64,000 bases of DNA from DATKAS01 sp963733765. Lineage in GTDB: Bacteria; Actinomycetota; Acidimicrobiia; Acidimicrobiales; DATKAS01. This document shows positions 25,421-40,722 of this stretch, piece after piece. Within the stretch, counting starts at the first letter, position 1. Every line of letters starts with the position of its first letter. The position numbers and the translations under genes were made by a program. The notes beneath the pieces are model-generated. The model searched no databases and was not told the origin of the DNA. It saw only the letters and a program-made list of their open reading frames with translations. The DNA is taken from NCBI GenBank assembly GCA_963733765.1, contig CAVTEI010000003.1, positions 930,001 to 994,000 on the forward strand. Direction: 5' to 3'.

Positions 25421-25516
25421 CACCGGTTGCCGTGCGTCCCCCCTTGCTTCGCCGTTCCTTCGCGGCGTCCCGGCGCGCCTCGGCACTCGTGGCCTACTTC
25501 TTTCAGGGAGCCGTAA

Positions 25517-28500
25517 TTGCCCGCTCGTAGTGCTGTCCGTGAGCGTTATTCGTTCGCCAACCTCACCGAGCCCCTCGACTTGCCGGATCTGATTGCGATC
25601 CAGCGCGCCTCGTTCGAGTGGTTCCTGCTCCAGGGTCTCGCGGAGACCTTCCGCGACATCAGCCCGATCAAGGACTTCACCGAGAACCTCCAGCTCGAGC
25701 TCGAGTTCGACCCGAACGACGAAGACCTGCGCCCGCCGCCCAAGTTCACGGTGGAGGAGTGCAAAGAGAAGGACATGACGTACTCGGCCCCGATCTTCGT
25801 ACGGGCCCGGTTCGCCAACCGGAGCACCGGCGAGATCAAGGAGCAGACGGTCTTCATGGGGGACTTCCCGATGATGACCGACAAGGGCACGTTCATCATC
25901 AACGGCACCGAGCGCGTTGTCGTGTCGCAGCTCGTCCGTTCACCTGGTGTGATCTTCCAGCCCGGCGAGCGCTTCCGCCTCCGGAACCTGGCGAAGCATC
26001 AGTGGGTCACGGGCACCATTCACCCGTACCGCGGCGAGTGGATCGAGTTCGACGTCGAGCAGAAGCCGGGCAAGGACTTCACCGCCGGCACCCGCGTCGC
26101 CCGCAAGCGTCGCCTGTCGATCTTCGTGCTGCTGCGCGCGCTCGGATACGACGAGGAGAACGCGCCGGGCTTTCTCGACCGCTTCGTGCAGCACTTCGAC
26201 TTCCTCGAGGGCCAGTGGGAGAAGGACCGCCACCTGGCACCGACCGAGGAGGAAGCGCTCGTCGAGATCTACAAGCGCGCTCGCCCGGGTGAGCCGCCCA
26301 CCGTCGAGTCGGCGAAGGGCTACTTCCGCAAGGCGTTCTTCGAGAAGGGCCGTTACGACCTTTCTCGTGTCGGTCGCTACAAGCTGAACCGCAAGCTCGG
26401 CGTCGAGGTCGGCCGGCTCAGCGAGCTCTATGGGCTCGATCCCAAGGCGCGCAACAAGCTCGACGACCGGCTGCTCCTGGACATCCCGGATCCGGACCAG
26501 GAGGTGCTGTCGCGTTGCGAGGTGCTCGCGGCATGCAGCTACCTGCTCCACCTCACGAAGCAGGAGCCGGGGTACCGCCTCGACGACCAGGACCACTTCG
26601 CTAACCGGCGGATCCGCTCGGTCGGCGAGCTGATCCAGAACCAGGTCCGCATCGGGCTGTCGCGCATGGAGCGGGTCGTGCGCGAGCGCATGACCACCCA
26701 GGACGTCGAGGCGATCACGCCGCAGACGCTCATCAACATCCGGCCCGTCGTCGCAGCGATCAAGGAGTTCTTCGGCACCAGCCAGCTCTCCCAGTTCATG
26801 GACCAGGTGAACCCGCTGTCCGGGCTCACCCACCGTCGCCGCCTGTCGGCGCTCGGCCCCGGTGGCCTGTCGCGTGAGCGCGCCGGGTTCGAGGTCCGCG
26901 ACGTCCACTTCAGCCACTACGGCCGCATGTGCCCGATCGAGACACCCGAGGGCCCGAACATCGGCCTGATGGGCGCGCTCGCCACCTACGCGTGGGTGAA
27001 CGAGTTCGGCTTCATCGAGTCGCCCTACCGCAAGGTCATCAACGGCAAGGTCACCGACCAGATCGTCTACCTCGCCGCAGACGAGGAAGAGGAGTACGTC
27101 GTCGCCCAGGCGAACGCCCCGGTGAAGGCCGATGGCGCGTTCGCCGAGGAGCGCGTGCTCGTGCGGCAAAGCCCGCAGGCCGCGACGCTGTCAGACCTCA
27201 AGCTGCAGCTCGAGCGCGACGTCTTCTTCGGCGCCACCACCGACATCAGCTACGTCGACCCGCAAGAGGTCCAGCTGATGGACGTGTCGCCGAAGCAGAT
27301 CGTCTCGGTCGCCACCGCGCTCATCCCGTTCCTCGAGCACGACGACGCCAACCGGGCGCTCATGGGCGCCAACATGCAGCGCCAGGCCGTGCCGCTCATC
27401 ACCGCTGAGGCTCCGTACATCGGCACCGGCATCGAGGCGCGCGCCGCGCGCGACGCCGCCGACATGGTGCTCGCCGAGGAGGACGGCACCGTCCTCGACG
27501 TCACCGGCGATTCGATCACGGTCGAGTACAAGACCCAGGGCAAGCGCATCCACCGGCTCGCCAAGTTCCGCCGGTCCAACCAGGACACGTGCATCAACCA
27601 CAAGCCGCGGGTGTTCGAAGGCGACCGCGTCGACAAGGGCGCGATCCTCGCTGACGGTCCGTCCACCGACGCCGGTGAGCTCGCGCTGGGCAAGAACCTG
27701 CTCGTCGCGTTCATGCCGTGGGAGGGCTACAACTTCGAGGACGCGATCATCCTGTCCGAGCGCCTCGTGCGCGACGACGTGCTCACGTCGATCCACATCC
27801 ACGAGCACGAAGTCGATGCCCGCGACACCAAGCTCGGGCCCGAGGAGATCACGCGCGACATCCCGAACCTCTCGGAGGAAGTCCTCCGCGACCTCGACGA
27901 GCGCGGCATCGTGCGCGTCGGCGCCGAGGTAGGGCCTGGCGATGTGCTCGTCGGCAAGGTCACTCCCAAGGGTGAGACCGAGCTCACGCCCGAGGAGCGC
28001 TTGCTCCGCGCGATCTTCGGTGAGAAGGCCCGCGAGGTCCGTGACACCAGCCTCAAGGTGCCCCACGGCGAGTCGGGCAAGGTCATCGACGTCAAGGTGT
28101 TCAGCCGCGACGAGCATCACGAGCTCCCGCCCGGCGTCAACCAGCTCGTGCGCGTGTATGTCGCGCAGAAGCGCAAGATCAGCGTGGGCGACAAGCTCGC
28201 CGGCCGCCACGGCAACAAGGGCGTGATCTCCAAGATCCTGCCGATCGAAGACATGCCGTTCCTCGCGGATGGCACGCCGGTCGACATCATCCTCAACCCG
28301 CTCGGTGTGCCCAGCCGCATGAACGTGGGCCAGGTGCTCGAGGCTCACCTCGGGTACGCGGCTCGTTGGGGTTGGGAGCACGAGGGCGAGCTCGTCGGTG
28401 ACGAGCCTGTCCGCGGCACCGAGGGCAAGACCCGCCCGGCCACGCCGCCGTCGACCTTCGTCGCCACGCCGGTGTTCGACGGCGCGCACTGGGACGAAGA

Positions 28501-29130
28501 GGACCAGGCCGGCAAGCACATGACGATCAAGCAGATCTTCGGCAAGATCCGGCCCGACGGCGTCGACGGTGAGCGTCTCATCGCCGAGGACGGCAAGACG
28601 CTGCTCTACAACGGGCGCACCGGCGAGGTGTACGACCGGCCGATCACGGTCGGCTTCGTGTACATGCTGAAGCTGTCGCACTTGGTCGACGACAAGATCC
28701 ACGCCCGGTCGACCGGCCCGTACTCGATGATCACCCAGCAGCCCCTCGGCGGAAAGGCGCAGTTCGGCGGGCAGCGCTTCGGCGAGATGGAGGTGTGGGC
28801 ACTCGAGGCCTACGGCGCCGCCTACTGCCTGCAAGAGCTGCTCACGATCAAGAGCGACGACGTCTTGGGTCGCGTGAAGGTCTACGAAGCCATCGTGAAG
28901 GGCGAGAACATCCCCGAGCCCGGCATCCCCGAGAGCTTCAAGGTGCTCATCAAGGAGATGCAGGCGCTGTGCCTCAACGTCGAGGTGCTCGCCGAGGACG
29001 GGGCCGAGATCGAGATGCGAGAGCTCGACGAGGACGTGTTCCGCACGGCCGAAGAGCTCGGCATCGACATCAGCCGGCCCGAACGGGGCAGTGACGAAGA
29101 GGACGAGCGACGCCGCGAGAGGACGTACTG

Positions 29131-29131
<1 letters not shown>
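25517..29131 (+). CDS. rpoB: RNA polymerase beta subunit
   Basis: A 1204-residue beta subunit starting at TTG 25517, with AGGGAG seven bases upstream. The rifampicin region (about 420-450) reads GTSQLSQFMDQVNPLSGLTH. The contacts equivalent to E. coli D516, H526 and S531 are kept, while position 518 is Val in place of the usual Asn. Further conserved blocks are GRMCPIETPEGPNIG, the FMPWEGYNFEDAI segment, KRKISVGDKLAGRHGNKG and GGKAQFGGQRFGEMEVWALE at the C-terminus. The stop overlaps the rpoC ATG (TGATG). It assembles with RpoC and RpoA encoded here. Confidence 0.98.
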
Positions 29132-33069
<3,938 letters not shown>

Positions 33070-33073
33070 TCTC

Positions 33074-33706
33074 ATGCCGACGGGGGTGGCTGGCCGGTGG
33101 CTGGTCACCCTCCTCGGCGCGATCGCGTCCGGCGCCGCGGTCGGCGCGTGCACCGGCTCACAGATCGACGAGCGCACGGCGGTGCGCGTGAACGTCCAAC
33201 GCGGCGCCGCGACGACCGTGGAGGAGCTCGCGATCCCCGTCGGGGGACGCGCCGACGACGCGTTCGGTTCGGTCACCGGCTATCGCATCGAAGACGCGCC
33301 GGACGAGGTGAGCAGCAGCTTCATCACTGACCTCTCTTCCCTCCCCGACGCGGTCGAGCTCACCGAGTCGGTGGGGCTGCGTTTCGTGTCCGCGTTGTCG
33401 TCGCCGGGCACCGACGCGATCGTGATCGCACTCGCATTCGCCCCGTCGGAGGAGGACCGCGTCAGCATGCTGGCCGACGCGCTCCTCGATGGGGTCAGCG
33501 GCGGGACGCCGACCGAGATCATCAGCGTGGCCGGCGAACCGGCCGTGCTGATCGAAGGAGAGGACTCCACCACCGGCGAGCAGTTCCAGATGGTGTTCTG
33601 GCAGGGCGAGGACATCTCACTGCTGCTGGTCGGGTTGATCAACGACCGTGACGGCCTGCAGGAGATGGCCGACGCGTTCGTTTCGGCGAACCACCCGACT
33701 GCCTGA
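33074..33706 (+). CDS. Predicted secreted lipoprotein, unknown function
   Basis: A 210-residue protein with an N-terminal hydrophobic stretch (WLVTLLGAIASGAAVGAC) ending in a lipobox-like Cys, so a lipid anchor outside the membrane is likely. The mature part is mixed alpha/beta (SLPDAVELTESVGLRFVSAL, IISVAGEPAVLIEGEDST, QMVFWQGEDISLLLVGLI) with no motif I recognise. It begins five bases after the rpoC stop and may be read through from rpoBC. Confidence 0.75.
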   Translation: MPTGVAGRWLVTLLGAIASGAAVGACTGSQIDERTAVRVNVQRGAATTVEELAIPVGGRADDAFGSVTGYRIEDAPDEVSSSFITDLSSLPDAVELTESVGLRFVSALSSPGTDAIVIALAFAPSEEDRVSMLADALLDGVSGGTPTEIISVAGEPAVLIEGEDSTTGEQFQMVFWQGEDISLLLVGLINDRDGLQEMADAFVSANHPTA

Positions 33707-33739
33707 CGACTGCTCCCGGACTGAGCAGAAGGGACGTTC

Positions 33740-33997
33740 GTGCGCCGGTCGATCGACGACTACCCCTACGACCCCGCCGATGGCGTCGACGGCGACGACG
33801 AGCTCGCCCGGATCTCTTGGGCGGTCGCGATCGCCGATGACTACGACGACGGTCAGCCCCGGGTGGTCCTGACGGTGGAGGAGGTCGGCCGTCCCGGGCA
33901 GGGCCTCGTCACCCACCTGTCCCCCGAGATCGCCCGTCGCCTGCGGGGGGCGATCCGGGATGCCCTGGTCGAGGTCGGTGAGGAAACGGGCGTGTAA
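33740..33997 (+). CDS. Small acidic hypothetical protein
   Basis: An 85-residue protein from GTG 33740, preceded by AGAAGGGACG. The N-terminus is Asp/Tyr rich (RRSIDDYPYDPADGVDGDDE) and the C-terminus is a likely strand-helix (VVLTVEEVGRPG, LSPEIARRLRGAIRDALVEVG). No signal peptide, membrane segment or cysteines. The frame has the codon bias of real genes here. Function is unknown. It sits between the lipoprotein and the siroheme reductase promoter. Confidence 0.65.
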   Translation: MRRSIDDYPYDPADGVDGDDELARISWAVAIADDYDDGQPRVVLTVEEVGRPGQGLVTHLSPEIARRLRGAIRDALVEVGEETGV

Positions 33998-34039
33998 CGA
34001 CTAGCCCTGACCTGCCCGTGGCCAGGGGTGTGGCTAATC

Positions 34040-34065
34040 CCGACAAAGTAGGTCATAATTGTCGG
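34040..34065 (+). promoter_or_regulatory. Perfect inverted repeat overlapping a leaderless promoter of the siroheme reductase
   Basis: CCGACAA (34040-34046) and TTGTCGG (34059-34065) are a perfect 7-base inverted repeat with a 12-base spacer that ends right at the GTG start. The -10-like CATAAT (34054-34059) lies six bases before that GTG, and TGGCTA at 34031 is a possible weak -35. This layout suggests leaderless transcription blocked by a dimeric repressor, perhaps one sensing sulfur or nitrogen supply. Confidence 0.55.
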
Positions 34066-35881
34066 GTGACCGACACGCTGCCCGCCCGGACGGGCCTCGG
34101 CCCCGGTGGGCTGCGCACGCGCCCGATCGACGCCGAGCAGCTCGCGGACATCGAGAAGTTCGAGCAGATGCTCGTTCGCTACCTCGCCGGTGACCTGGCT
34201 GAGGACGTGTTCCGTGTGTTCCGCCTCGGCAACGGCATCTACGGCCAGCGCCAGGGCGGCCAGAGCCAGATGGTGCGGGTGAAGGTGCCCTACGGGTCGA
34301 TCGAGCCCGAGCAGCTCGAGATGGTCGGCTGGCTCGTCGACAACTACTCGCGTGGCTGGGGCCACATCACCACTCGGCAGAACATCCAGTTCCACTTCGT
34401 CGCGCTCACGAAGATCCCGGAAGTCATGCGCCACCTCGCGTCGGTGGGCTTGACGACACGCGAGGCGTGCGGCGACACGGTTCGCAACATCCAGGGCTGT
34501 CACCTCGCGGGCGCGTGCCCACACGAGGTGCTCGACATCAGCCCGTGGGCCGAGGCCGCGTTCCGTCACTTCGTGCGCAACCCTCTCGGCCAGCGCCTGC
34601 CCCGCAAGTTCAAGATCAACTTCTCGGGCTGCCAGACCGACTGCGGCCAGGCGATGTTCAACGACGTCGGCATCATCGCGACGAAGCGGACGAACGACGC
34701 CGGTGAGGTCGAGTCCGGCTTCCGGGTGTACATCGCCGGAGGGCTCGGCGCGAACCCGCATCCCGCGCTCGCCCTCGAGGACTTCACGTCCCGCGAAGAG
34801 TTGCTTCCGACGATCGAGGCGCTGCTGCGGGTGTTCGACCAGACCGGCAACCGCGACAACAAGCTGCGAGCGCGCATGAAGTGGCTCGTCGACACGCTGG
34901 GCTTCGACGAGCTCAAGCGCCGGGTGCTCGCGACTCGTCTGCTCTTGCCGGCGTCGTCGACCTGGCCGGGCGGCATCCCCGATGTGGTCGAGGAGCGCGG
35001 CGACGGACCGGCCGGTGTCTCGGCCGCAGTGGCGCCCACGGTGATGGGTCAGGGCACGCCGGTCACATTGCGAGCCCGCGACCCGCAAGGACGCTGGGAT
35101 CAGGCGAACGTCGTGCGCGGCATCGCGAGCGGTCGGGTCTCGGCCTACGCGTACGCGCCGCTCGGCGACATCACCGGCGACCAGTTCCGCGCGCTGGCGT
35201 CGATCCAACGCGAGCTCGATGCCGACGTCCGGCTCACGAACCGTCAGAACGTCGTGTTCCGCGGCCTGACCGAGGAGCAGCTGCCGCGTGCTCTACGAGC
35301 GGCTGACTCGCATCGGCATGGCCGACCCGGGCGCGGAGCTCGCGCGCGACGTCGTCGCCTGTCCCGGCGCCGACACCTGCAACCTCGCCGTCACGCAGTC
35401 GCGTGGCCTCGCCAAGGCGATCGGCGATGCGCTCGAGGACGAGGGGCTCGCCGAGGTCGGCGGAGTCCGGATCAACATCTCCGGCTGCACGAACTCGTGC
35501 GGGCAGCACCACGCGGTCGATATCGGGTTCTTCGGCGTCGAGCGTCGCGCCCACGACCAGGCCGCGCCGGGCTACACGATGCTGCTCGGCGGCTACGTCG
35601 GCCAGGAGCAGATCCACTTCGGCGAAAAGGCGCTGCGGCTGCCCGCCCGCACGGCCCCGCAGGCCGCAGTGCGAGTCGTCCGCCGGTTTGCCGACGAGCG
35701 CGCGCCTGGCGAGACGTTCCGAGCCTGGCTCGATCGGGTGGGCGGGGCGACTGCCGTCGCCAAGGACCTCAGCGAGCTCGACGTGTTCCCGACTCCCGCC
35801 GATGGTCCCGACTTCTACGTCGACTACGGCGAGACGGGCCCGTACGTGAAGGAGATCGGCGAGTCCGAGTGCGCCACCTGA
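34066..35881 (+). CDS. Ferredoxin-type sulfite/nitrite reductase (siroheme, 4Fe-4S), one frameshift
   Basis: After correcting one indel near 35285 the gene encodes about 604 residues with two ferredoxin-like/siroheme repeat halves: RGWGHITTRQNIQFHFV and CGDTVRNIQGCHLAGACPHE in the first, RLTNRQNVVFRGLT in the second. The cluster ligands are ACPGADTCNLAV and ISGCTNSCGQHH. Such enzymes reduce sulfite to sulfide or nitrite to ammonia by six electrons. NirA/Sir cannot be told apart by eye. GTG 34066 starts directly after an inverted repeat. The gene stands alone between rpoC and rpsL, with no siroheme or APS genes nearby. Confidence 0.88.
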
Positions 35882-35919
35882 CCGCCCCCTGACCCCGTCG
35901 TGGTGGTGGGGGGCGCGGG

Positions 35920-35948
35920 TTGCCCATGAGGGGCGCCACCCCTAGGAT
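35920..35948 (+). promoter_or_regulatory. Promoter of the rpsL-rpsG-fusA-tuf operon
   Basis: TTGCCC (35920-35925), a 17-base spacer and TAGGAT (35943-35948) lie about 70 bases before the rpsL start. Confidence 0.65.
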
Positions 35949-36019
35949 TGAACGGTTCGCTTGGCGCTCCGCCGCGCCCCTGAGGTTCCCCCGTCAGCCC
36001 GTTCGTTCTGAGGTAACGC

Positions 36020-36391
36020 GTGCCCACGATTCAACAGCTGGTCCGCAAAGGTCGCGAGACCAAGACCGAGAAGACCAAGACGCCGGCCCTGAAGGGCGCG
36101 CCCCAGCGGCGGGGAGTGTGCACCCGCGTGTACACGAACACCCCGAAGAAGCCGAACTCGGCGCTGCGCAAGGTCGCTCGCGTCCGTCTCACCAGCGGGG
36201 TCGAGGTCACCGCGTACATCCCGGGCGAGGGACACAACCTGCAGGAGCACTCGATCGTGCTCGTACGCGGCGGTCGTGTGAAGGACCTGCCGGGCGTGCG
36301 GTACAAGATCATCCGGGGCACCCTCGACGCCGCCGGCGTGAAGAACCGCAAGCAGGCGCGCAGCCGCTACGGCGCCAAGAAGGAGAAGTAG
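36020..36391 (+). CDS. rpsL: 30S ribosomal protein S12
   Basis: A 123-residue S12 from GTG 36020. The decoding-site loops are intact: TPKKPNSALRKVARV, including the Lys equivalent to E. coli K42 (streptomycin site), and HNLQEHSIVLVRGGRVKDLPGVRY. The wild-type residues predict normal streptomycin sensitivity at this protein. First gene of the str operon; rpsG follows after two bases. Confidence 0.97.
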   Translation: MPTIQQLVRKGRETKTEKTKTPALKGAPQRRGVCTRVYTNTPKKPNSALRKVARVRLTSGVEVTAYIPGEGHNLQEHSIVLVRGGRVKDLPGVRYKIIRGTLDAAGVKNRKQARSRYGAKKEK

Positions 36392-36393
36392 AG

Positions 36394-36864
36394 GTGCCCC
36401 GCAAAGGTCCCGCCCCGCGCCGCGAGCTGTCGCCCGATCCGATCTACCGCTCCGTCCTGGTCACCCAGGTGGTCAACAAGGTCCTGAAGCGCGGCAAGCG
36501 CTCAGTGGCCGAGAAGATCGTCTACGACGCGTTGAACATCGTCGAGGAGAAGACCGGCGCCGAGCCGATCGCCACGTTGAAGCGTGCGATCGACAACGTG
36601 AAGCCGCCGCTCCAGGTGAAGAGCCGCCGCGTCGGCGGCGCCACCTACCAGGTGCCGGTCGAGGTGCGGCCGCGCCAGGCGACGACGCTCGCGATCCGGT
36701 GGACCGTGGGCTTCGCCGGGCAGCGTCGGGAGAAGACGATGTCGCAGCGACTCGCCAACGAGCTGCTCGATGCCTCGAACGGTGTGGGCGCTTCGATCAA
36801 GCGCCGCGACGACATGCAGAAGATGGCGGAGGCGAACCGGGCCTACGCCCACTACCGCTGGTAA
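36394..36864 (+). CDS. rpsG: 30S ribosomal protein S7
   Basis: A 156-residue S7 from GTG 36394 (PRKGPAPRRELSPDPIYRS). RNA-binding and head-assembly segments ALNIVEEKTGAEPIATLKRA, GGATYQVPVEVRPRQATTLA and MAEANRAYAHYRW are typical. S7 nucleates assembly of the 30S head. A perfect hairpin follows before fusA. Confidence 0.97.
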   Translation: MPRKGPAPRRELSPDPIYRSVLVTQVVNKVLKRGKRSVAEKIVYDALNIVEEKTGAEPIATLKRAIDNVKPPLQVKSRRVGGATYQVPVEVRPRQATTLAIRWTVGFAGQRREKTMSQRLANELLDASNGVGASIKRRDDMQKMAEANRAYAHYRW

Positions 36865-36903
36865 TCCCCCGACGCGAACCGGGGGCCAGCCCCGGCGCTG
36901 AAT

Positions 36904-36928
36904 ACGACCGGGCCTGGGGCCCGGTCGT
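36904..36928 (+). terminator. Perfect 11-bp hairpin between rpsG and fusA
   Basis: ACGACCGGGCC (36904-36914) and GGCCCGGTCGT (36918-36928) with a TGG loop. There is no U-run, so it may attenuate, pause RNA polymerase or protect the rpsLG message. Confidence 0.55.
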
Positions 36929-36976
36929 GTCATGTATCCCCCCGGTACGACGACGTGAAGAAGAAGTGACGAGCAG

Positions 36977-39062
36977 ATGGCAGAGCAGCGAACATTCACC
37001 CTAGAGAAGACCCGCAACATCGGGATCATGGCGCACATCGACGCGGGCAAGACCACGACGACCGAGCGCATCCTCTACTACACCGGCAAGACCTACAAGA
37101 TCGGTGAGGTGCACGAAGGCGCCGCAGTGATGGACCACATGGTCCAGGAGCAAGAGCGCGGCATCACGATCACCTCCGCAGCCACGACGTGTGAGTGGCG
37201 CGACCACCGCATCAACATCATCGACACGCCCGGCCACGTCGACTTCACGATCGAGGTCGAGCGGTCGCTGCGCGTGCTCGACGGGGCGGTCGCGGTGTTC
37301 GACTCGGTCGCCGGCGTCGAGCCGCAGACCGAGACGGTGTGGCGTCAGGCAAACCGGTACCGCGTGCCGCGCATCTGCTTCGTCAACAAGATGGACCGCA
37401 TCGGTGCCGACTTCTACCGCACCGTCGGGATGATCGAGGACCGGCTCGAGGCCGTGCCCGCTGTCATCCAGCTGCCGGTCGGCGCCGAGGGTCACTTCCG
37501 CGGCATCGTCGACCTCGTCACCATGACCGCGAAGATCTGGGACGAGGGCATGGGCGAGGACTGGAAGGAGACCGACATCCCGCTCGAGCTCGAGTCCGAC
37601 GCGCTCGAGTGGAGGACCAAGCTCCTCGACGTCGTCGCCAGCCACGACGACGACCTCATGGAGAAGTACCTCAGCGACGAGGAGCTCGATCCCGAGGAGA
37701 TCAAGGCCGTCCTGCGAAAGGGCACCATCGACTTCGCGTTCGTGCCCGTGCTCTGCGGGTCCGCGTTCAAGAACAAGGGTGTGCAGCCCATGCTCGACGC
37801 GGTCGTCGACTTCCTGCCGTCCCCGCTCGACCTCCCCGTCACGACGGGCCTCGACGTCAAGGGCCTCGAGGTGCTCGAGCGGCCGGCCGACGAGAACGCG
37901 CCGTTCTCCGCGCTCGCGTTCAAGATCGTGTCCGATCAGTTCGGCAAGCTCACCTACTTCCGCGTGTACTCGGGCCGTCTCGACAAGGGCGCCGACGTCT
38001 ACAACTCGACGAAGGATCGCAAGGAGCGCATCGGCCGCATCTTGCTGATGCACGCGAACCACCGCGAGGACATGGAGTTCGCGGCGCGCCGGGGACATCG
38101 TCGCGGGGCTCGGGTTCAAGTCGACGACGACCGGTGACACGTTGTGCGACCGCGCTCATCCGATCGTGCTCGAGCGCATGGAGTTCCCCGAGCCGGTCAT
38201 CCACGTCGCGGTCGAGCCGAAGACGAAGGTCGATCAGGACAAGCTCGGCAAGGCGCTCTACGCGCTGTCCGACGAGGACCCGACGTTCCGCGTGCGCACG
38301 GACGACGAGACCGGCCAGACCGTGATCTCCGGAATGGGCGAGCTGCACCTCGAGGTGCTGGTCGACCGCATGCTGCGCGAGTTCAATGTCGACGCGACGG
38401 TGGGTAAGCCGCAGGTCGCCTACCGCGAGACGATCACGAAGCCGGTGCACAACGTGGTGTATCGCCACGTCAAGCAGACCGGTGGTTCGGGCCAGTTCGC
38501 GCACGTCGTGATCGACCTCGAGCCGACGGGCCCCGGCGGCGGCTACGAGTTCATCGACAAGATCACCGGTGGACGCATCCCCCGTGAGTTCATCCCCGCG
38601 GTCGACCAGGGCATCCAGGCATCACTCGACGCCGGCGTCCTCGCGGGCTACCCGACTGTCGACGTGCGGGCGGTGCTCACCGACGGCTCGGCCCACGACG
38701 TCGACTCGTCGGAGATGGCGTTCAAGGTCGCGGGCTCGATGGCGTTCAAGGAAGCGGCCCGTAAGGCCAACCCCGTGCTGCTCGAGCCGATCATGGGTGT
38801 CGAGGTCGTCACCCCGGACGACTACATGGGCGATGTCATGGGCGATCTGTCGAGCCGGCGAGGCAAGATCGAGGGCATGGAGCAGCGAGGAAGCAGTCAG
38901 GTGATCCGCGCGCAAGTGCCCCTTTCAGACATGTTCGGCTACGCTACCGACCTCCGGTCGCGCACCCAGGGGCGTGCGACTTACACGATGCAGTTCCACT
39001 CCTACCAGCAGGTTCCCGATTCGATCTCCAAGGAGATCGTCGCCCGGGTCCGCGGCGAGTGA
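36977..39062 (+). CDS. fusA: Elongation factor G, with a one-base frameshift
   Basis: EF-G drives translocation. Domain I has GIMAHIDAGKTTTTE, the RGITITSAATT switch, DTPGHVDFT and NKMD. The frame breaks near 38087: GCGCGCCGGGGACATC lacks a G. With it restored, the sequence reads ARAGDIVAGLGFKSTTTGDTL and runs on through domains III-V (ISGMGELHLEVLVDRM, GSGQFAHVVIDLEP, PIMGVEVVTPDDYMGDVMGDL). About 695 residues, the normal length. As EF-G is indispensable and no second fusA is in view, a consensus indel is likely. Confidence 0.95.
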
Positions 39063-39117
39063 TTCATCTCCATCCCATCTATTACCCAGTCACGATCAGC
39101 AACGAGAGGGCATCGCG

Positions 39118-40305
<1,188 letters not shown>

Positions 40306-40316
40306 GGCTTGCCGAC

Positions 40317-40625
40317 ATGAGCAGCATCCGCATCCGCTTGAAGGCATACGACCACGAGATCATCGACCAGTCGACGCGCAAGATCGTCGAGACGGTCGTG
40401 CGCACCCAGGCGACGGTGCGGGGTCCGATCCCGCTGCCGACCGAGAAGCACCGCTTCACGGTCATCCGGGGTCCGTTCAAGGACAAGGACTCCCGCGAGC
40501 ACTTCGAGATGCGGATCCACAAGCGGCTGATCGACATCGTCGAGCCGTCGCCGAAGACCGTGGACTCCCTGCAGCGCCTCGAGCTGCCCGCCGGCGTCGA
40601 CATCGAGATCAAGATCCAGGCCTAG
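40317..40625 (+). CDS. rpsJ: 30S ribosomal protein S10
   Basis: A 102-residue S10: IRIRLKAYDHEIIDQSTRKI at the start, GPIPLPTEKHRFTVIRGP, and RLIDIVEPSPKTVDSLQRLE. S10 is also NusE, the partner of NusB and NusG in antitermination. It starts 12 bases after tuf and is followed by a terminator, so it belongs to the str unit here and not to an S10 operon. Confidence 0.97.
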   Translation: MSSIRIRLKAYDHEIIDQSTRKIVETVVRTQATVRGPIPLPTEKHRFTVIRGPFKDKDSREHFEMRIHKRLIDIVEPSPKTVDSLQRLELPAGVDIEIKIQA

Positions 40626-40637
40626 AGCGCTGTCCAA

Positions 40638-40699
40638 CCGGGGGTGTTCAAACCCCCGGGCGTTCTCGTGTGAGAAGGCGGCCATTCGTGGCCGCTTTT
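40638..40699 (+). terminator. Two hairpins ending the str/rpsJ transcript
   Basis: CCGGGGGT/ACCCCCGG (40638-40659) is followed by GCGGCCA-TTCG-TGGCCGC (40678-40695), a stem with a stable TTCG tetraloop and a TTTT run. The second is a textbook intrinsic terminator. It faces the end of the minus-strand DUF2786 gene. Confidence 0.85.
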
Positions 40700-40722
40700 C
40701 GCGCCGGAACCACGGGTCGCGG

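Noticed and set aside
27191..28834. A 547-codon minus-strand frame opposite rpoB
   Set aside because: Same cause: stop codons are rare antisense to GC-rich genes. No start signal or recognisable motif.
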